Origin: Canna indica
Lineage: Eukaryota; Streptophyta; Magnoliopsida; Zingiberales; Cannaceae
Reading direction: 5' to 3'
DNA: 64,000 nt
Assembly (NCBI GenBank): GCA_034359265.1
Contig: CP136893.1
Location: 49,301,501 to 49,365,500, forward strand
Part shown: piece by piece, positions 25,740-37,887 of the stretch
Numbering within the stretch: position 1 is the stretch's first letter
How the letters are laid out: each line of letters begins with the position of its first letter
Translations under genes and position numbers: made by a program
Notes under the pieces: generated by a model
Databases searched by the model: none
What the model was told of the DNA's origin: nothing
The model's input: the letters and a program-made list of their open reading frames with translations, nothing else

Positions 25740-28655
25740 GACTCCAGAACATTCACTGTGATGGGAGAAGTTGTTAATCGAGTTATTTTTGACAAACTAA
25801 TGCAAAGAATTGCACGCTTTTTGGAATAGAATCTTGAACGAAGCCGACAGATTGATCTTCGGGGTATCGGTTCGAAACGACCAAAAATCTGAGTCCCGAG
25901 CGACTCCAGAACATTCACTGTGATGGGAGAAGCTGTTAATCGAGTTATTTTTGACAAACTAAAGCTAAGAATTGCATGATTTTTCGAGTAGAATCTTGAA
26001 TGAAGCCGACTGTTTGAACTTCGGGGTATCGGCAAGAAGCGCCCAGTAATCGAAGTCCCGAGCGACTCCAGAACATTCATTGTGATGGTAGAAATTGTTA
26101 ATTGAGTTATTTTTGACAAACTAATGCAAAGAATTGAACGCTTTTTGGAATAGAATCTTGAACGAAGCCGACTGATTGAACTTCGAGGTATCGGTTCGAA
26201 ACAACCAGAAATCTGAGTCACAAGCGACTCCAGAATATTCACTGTGATGAGAGAAGTTGTTAATCGATTTATTTTTGACAGACTAATGCAAGGAATTGCA
26301 CGCTTTTTCGAATAGAATCTAGAACGAAGTGGACTGATTGACCTTCGGGGTATCGGCTAGAAATGCCCAGGAATCTGAGTCCCGAGCGACTCCAGAACAT
26401 TCACTGTGATGGGAGAAGTTGTTAATCGAGTTATTTTTGACAAACTAAAGCTAAGAATTGCATGATTTTTCTAATAGAATCTTGAATGAAGCCGACTCTT
26501 TGAACTTCGGGGTATCGGCAAGAAGCGCCCAGCAATCGAAGTCCCGAGCGACTCCAGAAAATTCACTGTGATCGTAGAAGTTGTTAATCGAGTTATTTTT
26601 GATAGACTAATGCAAAGAATTGCACGATTTTTCGAATAGATACTTGAACGAAGTCGACTGGTTGAACTTCGGGGTATCGGCTAGAAACGCCCAGAAATCT
26701 GAGACACAAGCGACTCCAGAACATTCACTGTGATGGGAGAAGTTGTTAATCGAGTTATTTTTGATAGACTAATGCAAAGAATTGCATGATTTTTCGAAGT
26801 GAATCTTGAACGAAGCCGACTAATTGAACTACGAAGTATCAGCTCGAAACGACCAGTAATCTGTGACTCAAGCGACTCCAGAACATTTACTGTGATGGGA
26901 GAAGTTGTTAATCGAGTTATTTTTGACAAACTAATGCAAAGAATTGCACGCTTTTTGGAATAGAATCTTGAACGAAGTCGACTGATTGAACTTCGAGGTA
27001 TCGGTTCGAAACGACCAGAAATCTGAGTCACAAGCGACTCCAGAACATTCACAGTCATGGGAGAAGTTGTTAATCAATTTATTTTTGACAGACTAATGGA
27101 AAGAATTGCACGCTTTTTCGAATAGAATCTAGAACGAAGTCGACTAATTGACCTTCGGGGTATCGGCTAGAAACGCCCAGCAATCTAAGTCCCGAGCGAC
27201 TCCAGAACATTCATTGTGATGGGAGAAGTTGTTAATCTAGATATTTTTGACAGACTAATACAAATAATTGCACGATTTTTCGAATAGAATCTTGAACGAA
27301 GCCGACTGGTTGAACTTCGGGGTATCGGCTAGAAACGCCCAGCAATCTGAGTCCCGAGCGACTCCAGATCATTCACTGTGATGGGAGAAGTTGTTAATCG
27401 AATTATTTTTGACAAACTAATGCAAAGAATTGCACGCTTTTTGGAATAGAATCTTGAACGAAGCCGACTGATTGAACTTCGGGGTATCGGTTCGAAACGA
27501 CCAGAAATCTGAGTACCGAGCGACTCCAGAACATTCACTGTGATGGGAGAAGTTGTTAATCGAGTTATTTTTGACAAACGAATACAAAGAATTGCACGCT
27601 TTTTCGAATAGAATCTAGAACGAAGTCGACTGATTGACCTTCGGGGTATCGGCTAGAAATGCCCAGCAATCTAAGTCCCGAGCGACACCAGAACATTCAC
27701 TGTGATGGGAGAATTTGTTAATCTAGATATTTTTGACAGACTAATACAAATAATTGCACGATTTTTCAAATAGAATCTTGAACGAAGCCGACTGGTTGAA
27801 CTTCGGGGTATCGGCTAGAAACGCCCAGCAATCTGAGTCCCGAGCGACTCCAGAACATTCACTGTGATGGGAGAAGTTGTTAATCGAGGTATTTTTGACA
27901 AACTAATGCAAAGAATTGCACGCTTTTTGGAATAGAATCTTGAACGAAGCCGACTGATTGAACTTCGGGGTATCGGTTCGAAACGACCAGAAATCTGAGT
28001 CCCGAGCGACTCCAGAACATTCACTGTCATGGGAGAAGTTGTTAATCGAGTTATTTTTGACAAACTAAAGCTAAGAATTGCATGATTTTTCGAATAGAAT
28101 CTTGAATGAAGCCGACTGTTTGAACTTCGGGGTATCGGCAAGAAGCGCCCAACAATCGAAGTCCCGAGCGACTCCAGAACATTCACTGTGATGGTAGAAG
28201 TTGTTAATCGAGTTATTTTTGACAAACTAATGCAAAGAATTGAACGCTTTTTGGAATAAAATCTTGAACGAAGTCGACTGATTGAACTTCGAGGTATCGG
28301 TTCGAAACGACCAGAAATCTGAGTCACAAGCGACTCCAGAACATTCACTGTGATGGGAGAAGTTGTTAATCAATTTATTTTTGACAGACTAATGCAAAGA
28401 ATTGCACGCTTTTTCGAATAGAATCTAGAACGAAGTCGACTAATTGACCTTCGGGGTATCGCCTAGAAACGCCCAGCAATCTAAGTCCCGAGCGACTCCA
28501 GAACATTCACTGTGATGGGAGAAGTTGTTAATCTAGATATTTTTGACAGACTAATACAAATAATTGCACGATTTTTCGAATAGAATCTTGAACGAAGCCG
28601 ACTGGTTGAACTTCGGGGTATCGGCTAGAAACGCCCAGCAATCTGAGTCCCGAGC
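25740..28655. repeat. Zone B HOR copy B2 (18-mer, 2,916 bp)
   Basis: This is the second copy of the 10+8 unit. The ten B-specific monomers run 25,740-27,359 and the 8-mer block 27,360-28,655. Private changes relative to B1 include ttttcgagtag near 25,986, where B1 has ttttcgaatag, and gaaattgttaattg near 26,092. The 8-mer block is directly followed by further copies of itself, so this unit is the junction between zones B and C. Confidence 0.9.
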
Positions 28656-30599
28656 GACTCCAGATCATTCACTGTGATGGGAGAAGTTGTTAATCGAGTT
28701 ATTTTTGACAAACTAATGCAAAGAATTGCACGCTTTTTGGAATAGAATCTTGAACGAAGCCGACTGATTGAACTTCGGGGTATCGGTTCGAAACGACCAG
28801 AAATCTGAGTACCGAGCGACTCCAGAACATTCACTGTGATGGGAGAAGTTGTTAATGGAGTTATTTTTGACAAACGAATACAAAGAATTGCACGCTTTTT
28901 CGAATAGAATCTAGAACGAAGTCGACTGATTGACCTTCGGGGTATCGGCTAGAAACGCCCAGCAATCTAAGTCCCGAGCGACACCAGAACATTCACTGTG
29001 ATGGGAGAATTTGTTAATCTAGATATTTTTGACAGACTAATACAAATAATTGCACGATTTTTCAAATAGAATCTTGAACGAAGCCGACTGGTTGAACTTC
29101 GGGGTATCGGCTAGAAACGCCCAGCAATCTGAGTCCCGAGCGACTCCAGAACATTCACTGTGATGGGAGAAGTTGTTAATCGAGGTATTTTTAACAAACT
29201 AATGCAAAGAATTGCATGCTTTTTGGAATAGAATCTTGAACGAAGCCGACTAATTGAACTTCGGGGTATCGGTTCGAAACGACCAGAAATCTGAGTCCCG
29301 AGCGACTCCAGAACATTCACTGTCATGGGAGAAGTTGTTAATCGAGTTATTTTTGACAAACTAAAGCTAAGAATTGCATGATTTTTTGAATAGATTCTTG
29401 AATGAAGCCGACTGTTTGAACTTCGGGGTATCGGCAAGAAGCGCCCAGCAATCAAAGTCCCGAGCGACTCCAGAACATTCACTGTGATGGTAGAAGTTGT
29501 TAATCGAGTTATTTTTGACAAACTAATGCAAAGAATTGAACGCTTTTTGGAATAAAATCTTGAACGAAGTCGACTGATTGAACTTCGAGGTATCGGTTCG
29601 AAACGACCAGAAATCTGAGTCACAAGCGACTCCAGAACATTCACTGTGATGGGAGAAGTTGTTAATCAATTTATTTTTGACAGACTAATGCAAAGAATTG
29701 CACGCTTTTTCGAATAGAATCTAGAACGAAGTCGACTAATTGACCTTCGGGGTATCGGTTAGAAACACCCAGCAATCTATGTCCCGAGCGACTCCAGAAC
29801 ATTCACTGTGATGGGAGAAGTTGTTAATCGAGGTATTTTTGACAAACTAATGCAAAGAATTGCACGCTTTTTGGAATAGAATCTTGAACGAAGCCGACTG
29901 ATTGAACTTCGGGGTATCGGTTCGAAACGACCAGAAATCTGAGTCCCGAGCGACTCCAGAACATTCACTGTCATGGGAGAAGTTGTTAATCGAGTTATTT
30001 TTGACAAACTAAAGCTAAGAATTGCATGATTTTTCGAATAGAATCTTGAATGAAGCCGACTGTTTGAACTTCGGGGTATCGGCAAGAAGCGCCCAACAAT
30101 CGAAGTCCCGAGCGACTCCAGAACATTCACTGTGATGGTAGAAGTTGTTAATCGAGTTATTTTTGACAAACTAATGCAAAGAATTGAACGCTTTTTGGAA
30201 TAAAATCTTGAACGAAGTCGACTGATTGAACTTCGAGGTATCGGTTCGAAACGACCAGAAATCTGAGTCACAAGCGACTCCAGAACATTCACTGTGATGG
30301 GAGAAGTTGTTAATCAATTTATTTTTGACAGACTAATGCAAAGAATTGCACGCTTTTTCGAATAGAATCTAGAACGAAGTCGACTAATTGACCTTCGGGG
30401 TATCGCCTAGAAACGCCCAGCAATCTAAGTCCCGAGCGACTCCAGAACATTCACTGTGATGGGAGAAGTTGTTAATCTAGATATTTTTGACAGACTAATA
30501 CAAATAATTGCACGATTTTTCGAATAGAATCTTGAACGAAGCCGACTGGTTGAACTTCGGGGTATCGGCTAGAAACGCCCAGCAATCTGAGTCCCGAGC
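28656..30599. repeat. Zone C copy C1, 12 monomers (m1-m7 then m4-m8)
   Basis: The m1 anchor gactccagatcattc lies at 28,656 and next at 30,600, a gap of 1,944 bp (12 x 162). The order is m1 to m7, then m4 again at 29,790 without m8, m1, m2 and m3 in between. The joint lies in the m7 3' end, where cggttagaaacacccagc and caatctatgtcccgag are unique variants. This is an 8-mer plus a truncated second copy. Confidence 0.85.
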
Positions 30600-30761
30600 G
30601 ACTCCAGATCATTCACTGTGATGGGAGAAGTTGTTAATCGAGTTATTTTTGACAAACTAATGCAAAGAATTGCACGCTTTTTGGAATAGAATCTTGAACG
30701 AAGCCGACTGATTGAACTTCGGGGTATCGGTTCGAAACGACCAGAAATCTGAGTACCGAGC
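30600..30761. repeat. Zone C monomer type m1 (reference copy)
   Basis: m1 is diagnosed by gactccagatcattc (a to t at the tenth base) and by an ending of ctgagtaccgagc. It has the cgctttttggaatag arm and ggttcgaaacgacc. The tag is the anchor used to delimit all zone C units. Confidence 0.9.
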
Positions 30762-30923
30762 GACTCCAGAACATTCACTGTGATGGGAGAAGTTGTTAAT
30801 GGAGTTATTTTTGACAAACGAATACAAAGAATTGCACGCTTTTTCGAATAGAATCTAGAACGAAGTCGACTGATTGACCTTCGGGGTATCGGCTAGAAAC
30901 GCCCAGCAATCTAAGTCCCGAGC
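30762..30923. repeat. Zone C monomer type m2 (reference copy)
   Basis: m2 is diagnosed by gttaatggagttattttt, gacaaacgaatacaaag and gaatctagaacgaagtcg, with ggctagaaacgcccagc at the variable segment. Confidence 0.9.
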
Positions 30924-31085
30924 GACACCAGAACATTCACTGTGATGGGAGAATTTGTTAATCTAGATATTTTTGACAGACTAATACAAATAATTGCACG
31001 ATTTTTCAAATAGAATCTTGAACGAAGCCGACTGGTTGAACTTCGGGGTATCGGCTAGAAACGCCCAGCAATCTGAGTCCCGAGC
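30924..31085. repeat. Zone C monomer type m3 (reference copy)
   Basis: m3 is diagnosed by the start gacaccagaacattc, gagaatttgttaatctag and atacaaataattgcac, with ttttcaaatag here. Two sublineages exist elsewhere: one has a one-base deletion giving ctagatatttttacagac, the other has tttttgaaatag. Confidence 0.9.
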
Positions 31086-31247
31086 GACTCCAGAACATTC
31101 ACTGTGATGGGAGAAGTTGTTAATCGAGGTATTTTTAACAAACTAATGCAAAGAATTGCATGCTTTTTGGAATAGAATCTTGAACGAAGCCGACTAATTG
31201 AACTTCGGGGTATCGGTTCGAAACGACCAGAAATCTGAGTCCCGAGC
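31086..31247. repeat. Zone C monomer type m4 (reference copy)
   Basis: m4 is diagnosed by gttaatcgaggtattttt. In this early group it also has ttttaacaaac, gcatgctttttgg and gactaattgaac. Later copies have ttttgacaaac, and several carry cattcattgtaatggg. Confidence 0.9.
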
Positions 31248-31409
31248 GACTCCAGAACATTCACTGTCATGGGAGAAGTTGTTAATCGAGTTATTTTTGA
31301 CAAACTAAAGCTAAGAATTGCATGATTTTTCGAATAGATTCTTGAATGAAGCCGACTGTTTGAACTTCGGGGTATCGGCAAGAAGCGCCCAGCAATCAAA
31401 GTCCCGAGC
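31248..31409. repeat. Zone C monomer type m5 (reference copy)
   Basis: m5 is diagnosed by actgtcatgggag, aaactaaagctaag, gactgtttgaacttc and ggcaagaagcgcccagc. In copies C1-C4 and C16 it has tagattcttgaatg where others have tagaatcttgaatg. Confidence 0.9.
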
Positions 31410-31571
31410 GACTCCAGAACATTCACTGTGATGGTAGAAGTTGTTAATCGAGTTATTTTTGACAAACTAATGCAAAGAATTGAACGCTTTTTGGAATAAA
31501 ATCTTGAACGAAGTCGACTGATTGAACTTTGAGGTATCGGTTCGAAACGACCAGAAATCTGAGTCACAAGC
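31410..31571. repeat. Zone C monomer type m6 (reference copy)
   Basis: m6 is diagnosed by gatggtagaagttg, gaattgaacgctttttgg and an ending of ctgagtcacaagc. In the early copies it has ggaataaaatc where later ones have ggaatagaatc. Confidence 0.9.
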
Positions 31572-31733
31572 GACTCCAGAACATTCACTGTGATGGGAGA
31601 AGTTGTTAATCAATTTATTTTTGACAGACTAATGCAAAGAATTGCACGCTTTTTCGAATAGAATCTAGAACGAAGTCGACTAATTGACCTTCGGGGTATC
31701 GCCTAGAAACGCCCAGCAATCTAAGTCCCGAGC
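31572..31733. repeat. Zone C monomer type m7 (reference copy)
   Basis: m7 is diagnosed by gttaatcaatttattttt, ttgacagactaatgc, gaatctagaacgaagtcg and gactaattgacc. The early copies have atcgcctagaaacg, the later ones atcggctagaaacg. Confidence 0.9.
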
Positions 31734-31895
31734 GACTCCAGAACATTCACTGTGATGGGAGAAGTTGTTAATCTAGATATTTTTGACAGACTAATACAAA
31801 TAATTCCACGATTTTTCGAATAGAATCTTGAACGAAGCCGACTGGTTGAACTTCGGGGTATCGGCTAGAAACGCCCAGCAATCTGAGTCCCGAGC
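31734..31895. repeat. Zone C monomer type m8 (reference copy)
   Basis: m8 is diagnosed by a normal gactccagaacattc start with aagttgttaatctagat, atacaaataatt and ttttcgaatag. It precedes m1. The eight-base palindrome atctagat is a feature of m8 and m3. Confidence 0.9.
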
Positions 31896-33191
31896 GACTC
31901 CAGATCATTCACTGTGATGGGAGAAGTTGTTAATCGAGTTATTTTTGACAAACTAATGCAAAGAATTGCACGCTTTTTGGAATAGAATCTTGAACGAAGC
32001 CGACTGATTGAACTTCGGGGTATCGGTTCGAAACGACCAGAAATCTGAGTACCGAGCGACTCCAGAACATTCACTGTGATGGGAGAAGTTGTTAATGGAG
32101 TTATTTTTGACAAACGAATACAAAGAATTGCACGCTTTTTCGAATAGAATCTAGAACGAAGTCGACTGATTGACCTTCGGGGTATCGGCTAGAAACGCCC
32201 AGCAATCTAAGTCCCGAGCGACACCAGAACATTCACTGTGATGGGAGAATTTGTTAATCTAGATATTTTTGACAGACTAATACAAATAATTGCACGATTT
32301 TTCAAATAGAATCTTGAACGAAGCCGACTGGTTGAACTTCGGGGTATCGGCTAGAAACGCCCAGCAATCTGAGTCCCGAGCGACTCCAGAACATTCACTG
32401 TGATGGGAGAAGTTGTTAATCGAGGTATTTTTAACAAACTAATGCAAAGAATTGCATGCTTTTTGGAATAGAATCTTGAACGAAGCCGACTAATTGAACT
32501 TCGGGGTATCGGTTCGAAACGACCAGAAATCTGAGTCCCGAGCGACTCCAGAACATTCACTGTCATGGGAGAAGTTGTTAATCGAGTTATTTTTGACAAA
32601 CTAAAGCTAAGAATTGCATGATTTTTCGAATAGATTCTTGAATGAAGCCGACTGTTTGAACTTCGGGGTATCGGCAAGAAGCGCCCAGCAATCAAAGTCC
32701 CGAGCGACTCCAGAACATTCACTGTGATGGTAGAAGTTGTTAATCGAGTTATTTTTGACAAACTAATGCAAAGAATTGAACGCTTTTTGGAATAAAATCT
32801 TGAACGAAGTCGACTGATTGAACTTCGAGGTATCGGTTCGAAACGACCAGAAATCTGAGTCACAAGCGACTCCAGAACATTCACTGTGATGGGAGAAGTT
32901 GTTAATCAATTTATTTTTGACAGACTAATGCAAAGAATTGCACGCTTTTTCGAATAGAATCTAGAACGAAGTCGACTAATTGACCTTCGGGGTATCGCCT
33001 AGAAACGCCCAGCAATCTAAGTCCCGAGCGACTCCAGAACATTCACTGTGATGGGAGAAGTTGTTAATCTAGATATTTTTGACAGACTAATACAAATAAT
33101 TCCACGATTTTTCGAATAGAATCTTGAACGAAGCCGACTGGTTGAACTTCGGGGTATCGGCTAGAAACGCCCAGCAATCTGAGTCCCGAGC
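31896..33191. repeat. Zone C copy C3 (8-mer, 1,296 bp)
   Basis: This complete unit is nearly the same as C2. The m8 before each of the two anchors 31,896 and 33,192 carries ataattccacg, a private variant linking the adjacent units. Confidence 0.92.
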
Positions 33192-34487
33192 GACTCCAGA
33201 TCATTCACTGTGATGGGAGAAGTTGTTAATCGAGTTATTTTTGACAAACTAATGCAAAGAATTGCACGCTTTTTGGAATAGAATCTTGAACGAAGCCGAC
33301 TGATTGAACTTCGGGGTATCGGTTCGAAACGACCAGAAATCTGAGTACCGAGCGACTCCAGAACATTCACTGTGATGGGAGAAGTTGTTAATGGAGTTAT
33401 TTTTGACAAACGAATACAAAGAATTGCACGCTTTTTCGAATAGAATCTAGAACGAAGTCGACTGATTGACCTTCGGGGTATCGGCTAGAAACGCCCAGCA
33501 ATCTAAGTCCCGAGCGACACCAGAACATTCACTGTGATGGGAGAATTTGTTAATCTAGATATTTTTGACAGACTAATACAAATAATTGCACGATTTTTCA
33601 AATAGAATCTTGAACGAAGCCGACTAGTTGAACTTCGGGGTATCGGCTAGAAACGCCCAGCAATCTGAGTCCCGAGCGACTCCAGAACATTCACTGTGAT
33701 GGGAGAAGTTGTTAATCGAGGTATTTTTAACAAACTAATGCAAAGAATTGCATGCTTTTTGGAATAGAATCTTGAACGAAGCCGACTAATTGAACTTCGG
33801 GGTATCGGTTCGAAACGACCAGAAATCTGAGTCCCGAGCGACTCCAGAACATTCACTGTCATGGGAGAAGTTGTTAATCGAGTTATTTTTGACAAACTAA
33901 AGCTAAGAATTGCATGATTTTTCGAATAGATTCTTGAATGAAGCCGACTGTTTGAACTTCGGGGTATCGGCAAGAAGCGCCCAGCAATCAAAGTCCCGAG
34001 CGACTCCAGAACATTCACTGTGATGGTAGAAGTTGTTAATCGAGTTATTTTTGACAAACTAATGCAAAGAATTGAACGCTTTTTGGAATAGAATCTTGAA
34101 CGAAGTCGACTGATTGAACTTCGAGGTATCGGTTCGAAACGACCAGAAATCTGAGTCACAAGCGACTCCAGAACATTCACTGTGATGGGAGAAGTTGTTA
34201 ATCAATTTATTTTTGACAGACTAATGCAAAGAATTGCACGCTTTTTCGAATAGAATCTAGAACGAAGTCGACTAATTGACCTTCGGGGTATCGGCTAGAA
34301 ACGCCCAGTAATCTAAGCCCCGAGCGACTCCAGAACATTCACTGTGATGGGAGAAGTTGTTAATCAAGTTATTTTTGACAAACTAATACAAATAATTGCA
34401 CGATTTTTCGAATAGAATCTTGAACGAAGCCGACTGGTTGAACTTCGAGGTATCGGCTAGAAACGCCCAGCAATCTGGGTCCCGAGC
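33192..34487. repeat. Zone C copy C4 (8-mer, 1,296 bp)
   Basis: This complete unit is the last of the early sublineage. Its m6 has ggaatagaatc, as in all later copies, and its m8 is changed to caagttatttttgacaaac with ttcgaggtatcggc and caatctgggtcccgag. These variants recur 12,792 bp downstream. Confidence 0.9.
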
Positions 34488-35782
34488 GACTCCAGATCAT
34501 TCACTGTGATGGGAGAAGTTGTTAATCGAGTTATTTTTCACAAACTAATGCAAAGAATTGCACGCTTTTTGGAATAGAATCTTGAACGAAGCCGACTGAT
34601 TGAACTTCGGGGTATCGGTTCGAAACGACCTGAAATCTGAGTACCGAGCGACTCCAGAACATTCACTGTGATGGGAGAAGTTGTTAATGGAGTTATTTTT
34701 GACAAACGAATACAAAGAATTGCATGCTTTTTCGAATAGAATCTAGAACGAAGTCGACTGATTGACCTTCGGGGTATCGGCTAGAAACGCCCAGCAATCT
34801 AAGTCCCGAGCGACACCAGAACATTCACTGTGATGGGAGAATTTGTTAATCTAGATATTTTTACAGACTAATACAAATAATTGCATGATTTTTCAAATAG
34901 AATCTTGAACGAAGCCGACTGGTTGAACTTCGGGGTATCGGCTAGAAACGCCCAGCAATCTGAGTCCCGAGCGACTCCAGAACATTCACTGTGATGGGAG
35001 AAGTTGTTAATCGAGGTATTTTTGACAAACTAATGCAAAGAATTGCACGCTTTTTGGAATAGAATCTTGAACGAAGCCGACTGATTGAACTTCGGGGTAT
35101 CGGTTCGAAACGACCAGAAATCTGAGTCCCGAGCGACTCCAGAACATTCACTGTCATGGGAGAAGTTGTTAATCGAGTTATTTTTGACAAACTAAAGCTA
35201 AGAATTGCATGATTTTTCGAATAGAATCTTGAATGAAGCCGACTGTTTGAACTTCGGGGTATCGGCAAGAAGCGCCCAGCAATCGAAGTCCCGAGCGACT
35301 CCAGAACATTCACTGTGATGGTAGAAGTTGTTAATCGAGTTATTTTTGACAAACTAATGCAAAGAATTGAACGCTTTTTGGAATAGAATCTTGAACGAAG
35401 TCGACTGATTGAACTTCGAGGTATCGGTTCGAAACGACCAGAAATCTGAGTCACAAGCGACTCCAGAACATTCACTGTGATGGGAGAAGTTGTTAATCAA
35501 TTTATTTTTGACAGACTAATGCAAAGAATTGCACGCTTTTTCGAATATAATCTAGAACGAAGTCGACTAATTGACCTTCGGGGTATCGGCTAGAAATGCC
35601 CAGCAATCTAAGTCCCGAGCGACTCCAGAACATTCACTGTGATGGGAGAAGTTGTTAATCTAGATATTTTTGACAGACTAATACAAATAATTGCACGATT
35701 TTTCGAATAGAATCTTGAACGAAGCCGACTGGTTGAACTTCGGGGTATCGGCTAGAAACGCCCAGCAATCTGAGTCCCGAGC
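34488..35782. repeat. Zone C copy C5 (8-mer, 1,295 bp)
   Basis: This is the first unit with the one-base deletion in m3 (ctagatatttttacagac near 34,850), which accounts for the 1,295-bp length. Its m5 has reverted to tagaatcttgaatg. Confidence 0.9.
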
Positions 35783-36592
35783 GACTCCAGATCATTCACT
35801 GTGATGGGAGAAGTTGTTAATCGAGTTATTTTTGACAAACTAATGCAAAGAATTGCACACTTTTTGGAATAGAATCTTGAACGAAGCCGACTGATTGAAC
35901 TTCGGGGTATCGGTTCGAAACGACCAGAAATCTGAGTACCGAGCGACTCCAGAACATTCACTGTGATGGGAGAAGTTGTTAATGGAGTTATTTTTGACAA
36001 ACGAATACAAAGAATTGCACGCTTTTTCGAATAGAATCTAGAACGAAGTCGACTGATTGACCTTCGGGGTATCGGCTAGAAACGCCCAGCAATCTAAGTC
36101 CCGAGCGACACCAGAACATTCACTGTGATGGGAGAATTAGTTAATCTAGATATTTTTGACAGACTAATACAAATAATTGCACGATTTTTGAAATAGAATC
36201 TTGAACGAAGCCGACTGGTTGAACTTCGGGGTATCGGCTAGAAACGCCCAGCAATCTGAGTCCCGAGCGACTCCAGAACATTCACTGTGATGGGAGAAGT
36301 TGTTAATCGAGGTATTTTTGACAAACTAATGCAAAGAATTGCACGATTTTTGAAATAGAATCTTGAACGAAGCCGACTGGTTGACCTTCGGGGTATCGGC
36401 TAGAAATGCCCAGCAATCTAAGTCCCGAGCGACTCCAGAACATTCACTGTGATGGGAGAAGTTGTTAATCAAGTTATTTTTGACAAACTAATACAAATAA
36501 TTGCACGATTTTTCGAATAGAATCTTGAACGAAGCCGACTGGTTGAACTTCGAGGTATCGGCTAGAAACGCCCAGCAATCTGAGTCCCGAGC
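35783..36592. repeat. Zone C copy C6 (5-mer, 810 bp) with chimeric monomer
   Basis: The order is m1, m2, m3 (tttttgaaatag type), one chimeric monomer and an m8-like monomer. The chimera at 36,269 begins as m4 (cgaggtatttttgac), continues as m3 (tttttgaaatag, gactggttg) and ends as m7 or m2 (gaccttcgg, caatctaagtcccgag). It replaces m4-m7, removing three monomers. Confidence 0.88.
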
Positions 36593-37887
36593 GACTCCAG
36601 ATCATTCACTGTGATGGGAGAAGTTGTTAATCGAGTTATTTTTGACAAACTAATGCAAAGAATTGCACGCTTTTTGGAATAGAATCTTGAACGAAGCCGA
36701 CTGATTGAACTTTGGGGTATCGGTTCGAAACGACCAGAAATCTGAGTACCGAGCGACTCCAGAACATTCACTGTGATGGGAGAAGTTGTTAATGGAGTTA
36801 TTTTTGACAAACGAATACAAAGAATTGCATGCTTTTTCGAATAGAATCTAGAACGAAGTCGACTGATTGACCTTCGGGGTATCGGCTAGAAACGCCCAGC
36901 AATCTAAGTCCCGAGCGACACCAGAACATTCACTGTGATGGGAGAATTTGTTAATCTAGATATTTTTACAGACTAATACAAATAATTGCATGATTTTTCA
37001 AATAGAATCTTGAACGAAGCCGACTGGTTGAACTTCGGGGTATCGGCTAGAAACGCCCAGCAATCTGAGTCCCGAGCGACTCCAGAACATTCATTGTAAT
37101 GGGAGAAGTTGTTAATCGAGGTATTTTTGACAAACTAATGCAAAGAATTGCACGCTTTTTGGAATAGAATCTTGAACGAAGCCGACTGATTGAACTTCGG
37201 GGTATCGGTTCAAAACGACCAGAAATCTGAGTCCCGAGCGACTCCAGACCATTCACTGTCATGGGAGAAGTTGTTAATCGAGTTATTTTTGACAAACTAA
37301 AGCTAAGAATTGCATGATTTTTTGAATAGAATCTTGAATGAAGCCGACTGTTTGAACTTTGGGGTATCGGCAAGAAGCGCCCAGCAATCGAAGTCCCGAG
37401 CGACTCCAGAACATTCACTGTGATGGTAGAAGTTGTTAATCGAGTTATTTTTGACAAACTAATGCAAAGAATTGCACGCTTTTTGGAATAGAATCTTGAA
37501 CGAAGTCGACTGATTGAACTTCGGGGTATCGGTTCGAAATGACCAGAAATCTGAGTCACAAGCGACTCCAGAACATTCACTGTGATGGGAGAAGTTGTTA
37601 ATCAATTTATTTTTGACAAACTAATGCAAAGAATTGCACGCTTTTTCGAATAGAATCTAGAACGAAGTCGACTAATTGACCTTCGGGGTATCGGCTAGAA
37701 ACGCCCAGCAATCTAAGTCCCGAGCGACTCCAGAACATTCACTGTGATGGGAGAAGTTGTTAATCTAGATATTTTTGATAGACTAATACAAATAATTGGA
37801 CTTTTTTTCGAATAGAATCTTGAACGAAGCCGACTGGTTGAACTTCGGGGTATCGGCTAGAAACGCCCAGCAATCTGAGTCCCGAGC
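36593..37887. repeat. Zone C copy C7 (8-mer, 1,295 bp)
   Basis: This is the 8-mer half of the first 2,105-bp composite. m3 has the one-base deletion. m4 carries cattcattgtaatggg (near 37,090), a variant shared with C8, C13, C15 and C19. m4 ends in ggttcaaaacgacc, and m5 begins with gactccagaccattc. Confidence 0.9.

Larger units (their letters stand above)
30600..31895. repeat. Zone C copy C2 (8-mer, 1,296 bp)
   Basis: This is a complete m1-m8 unit between m1 anchors at 30,600 and 31,896, exactly 8 x 162 bp. It belongs to the early sublineage with tagattcttgaatg in m5 and ttttaacaaac in m4. Confidence 0.92.

Noticed and set aside
30729..30760. tRNA gene or tRNA-derived SINE
   Set aside because: Only a B-box-like core is present. 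There is no A box at the right distance, no cloverleaf stems and no SINE tail or target-site duplication.
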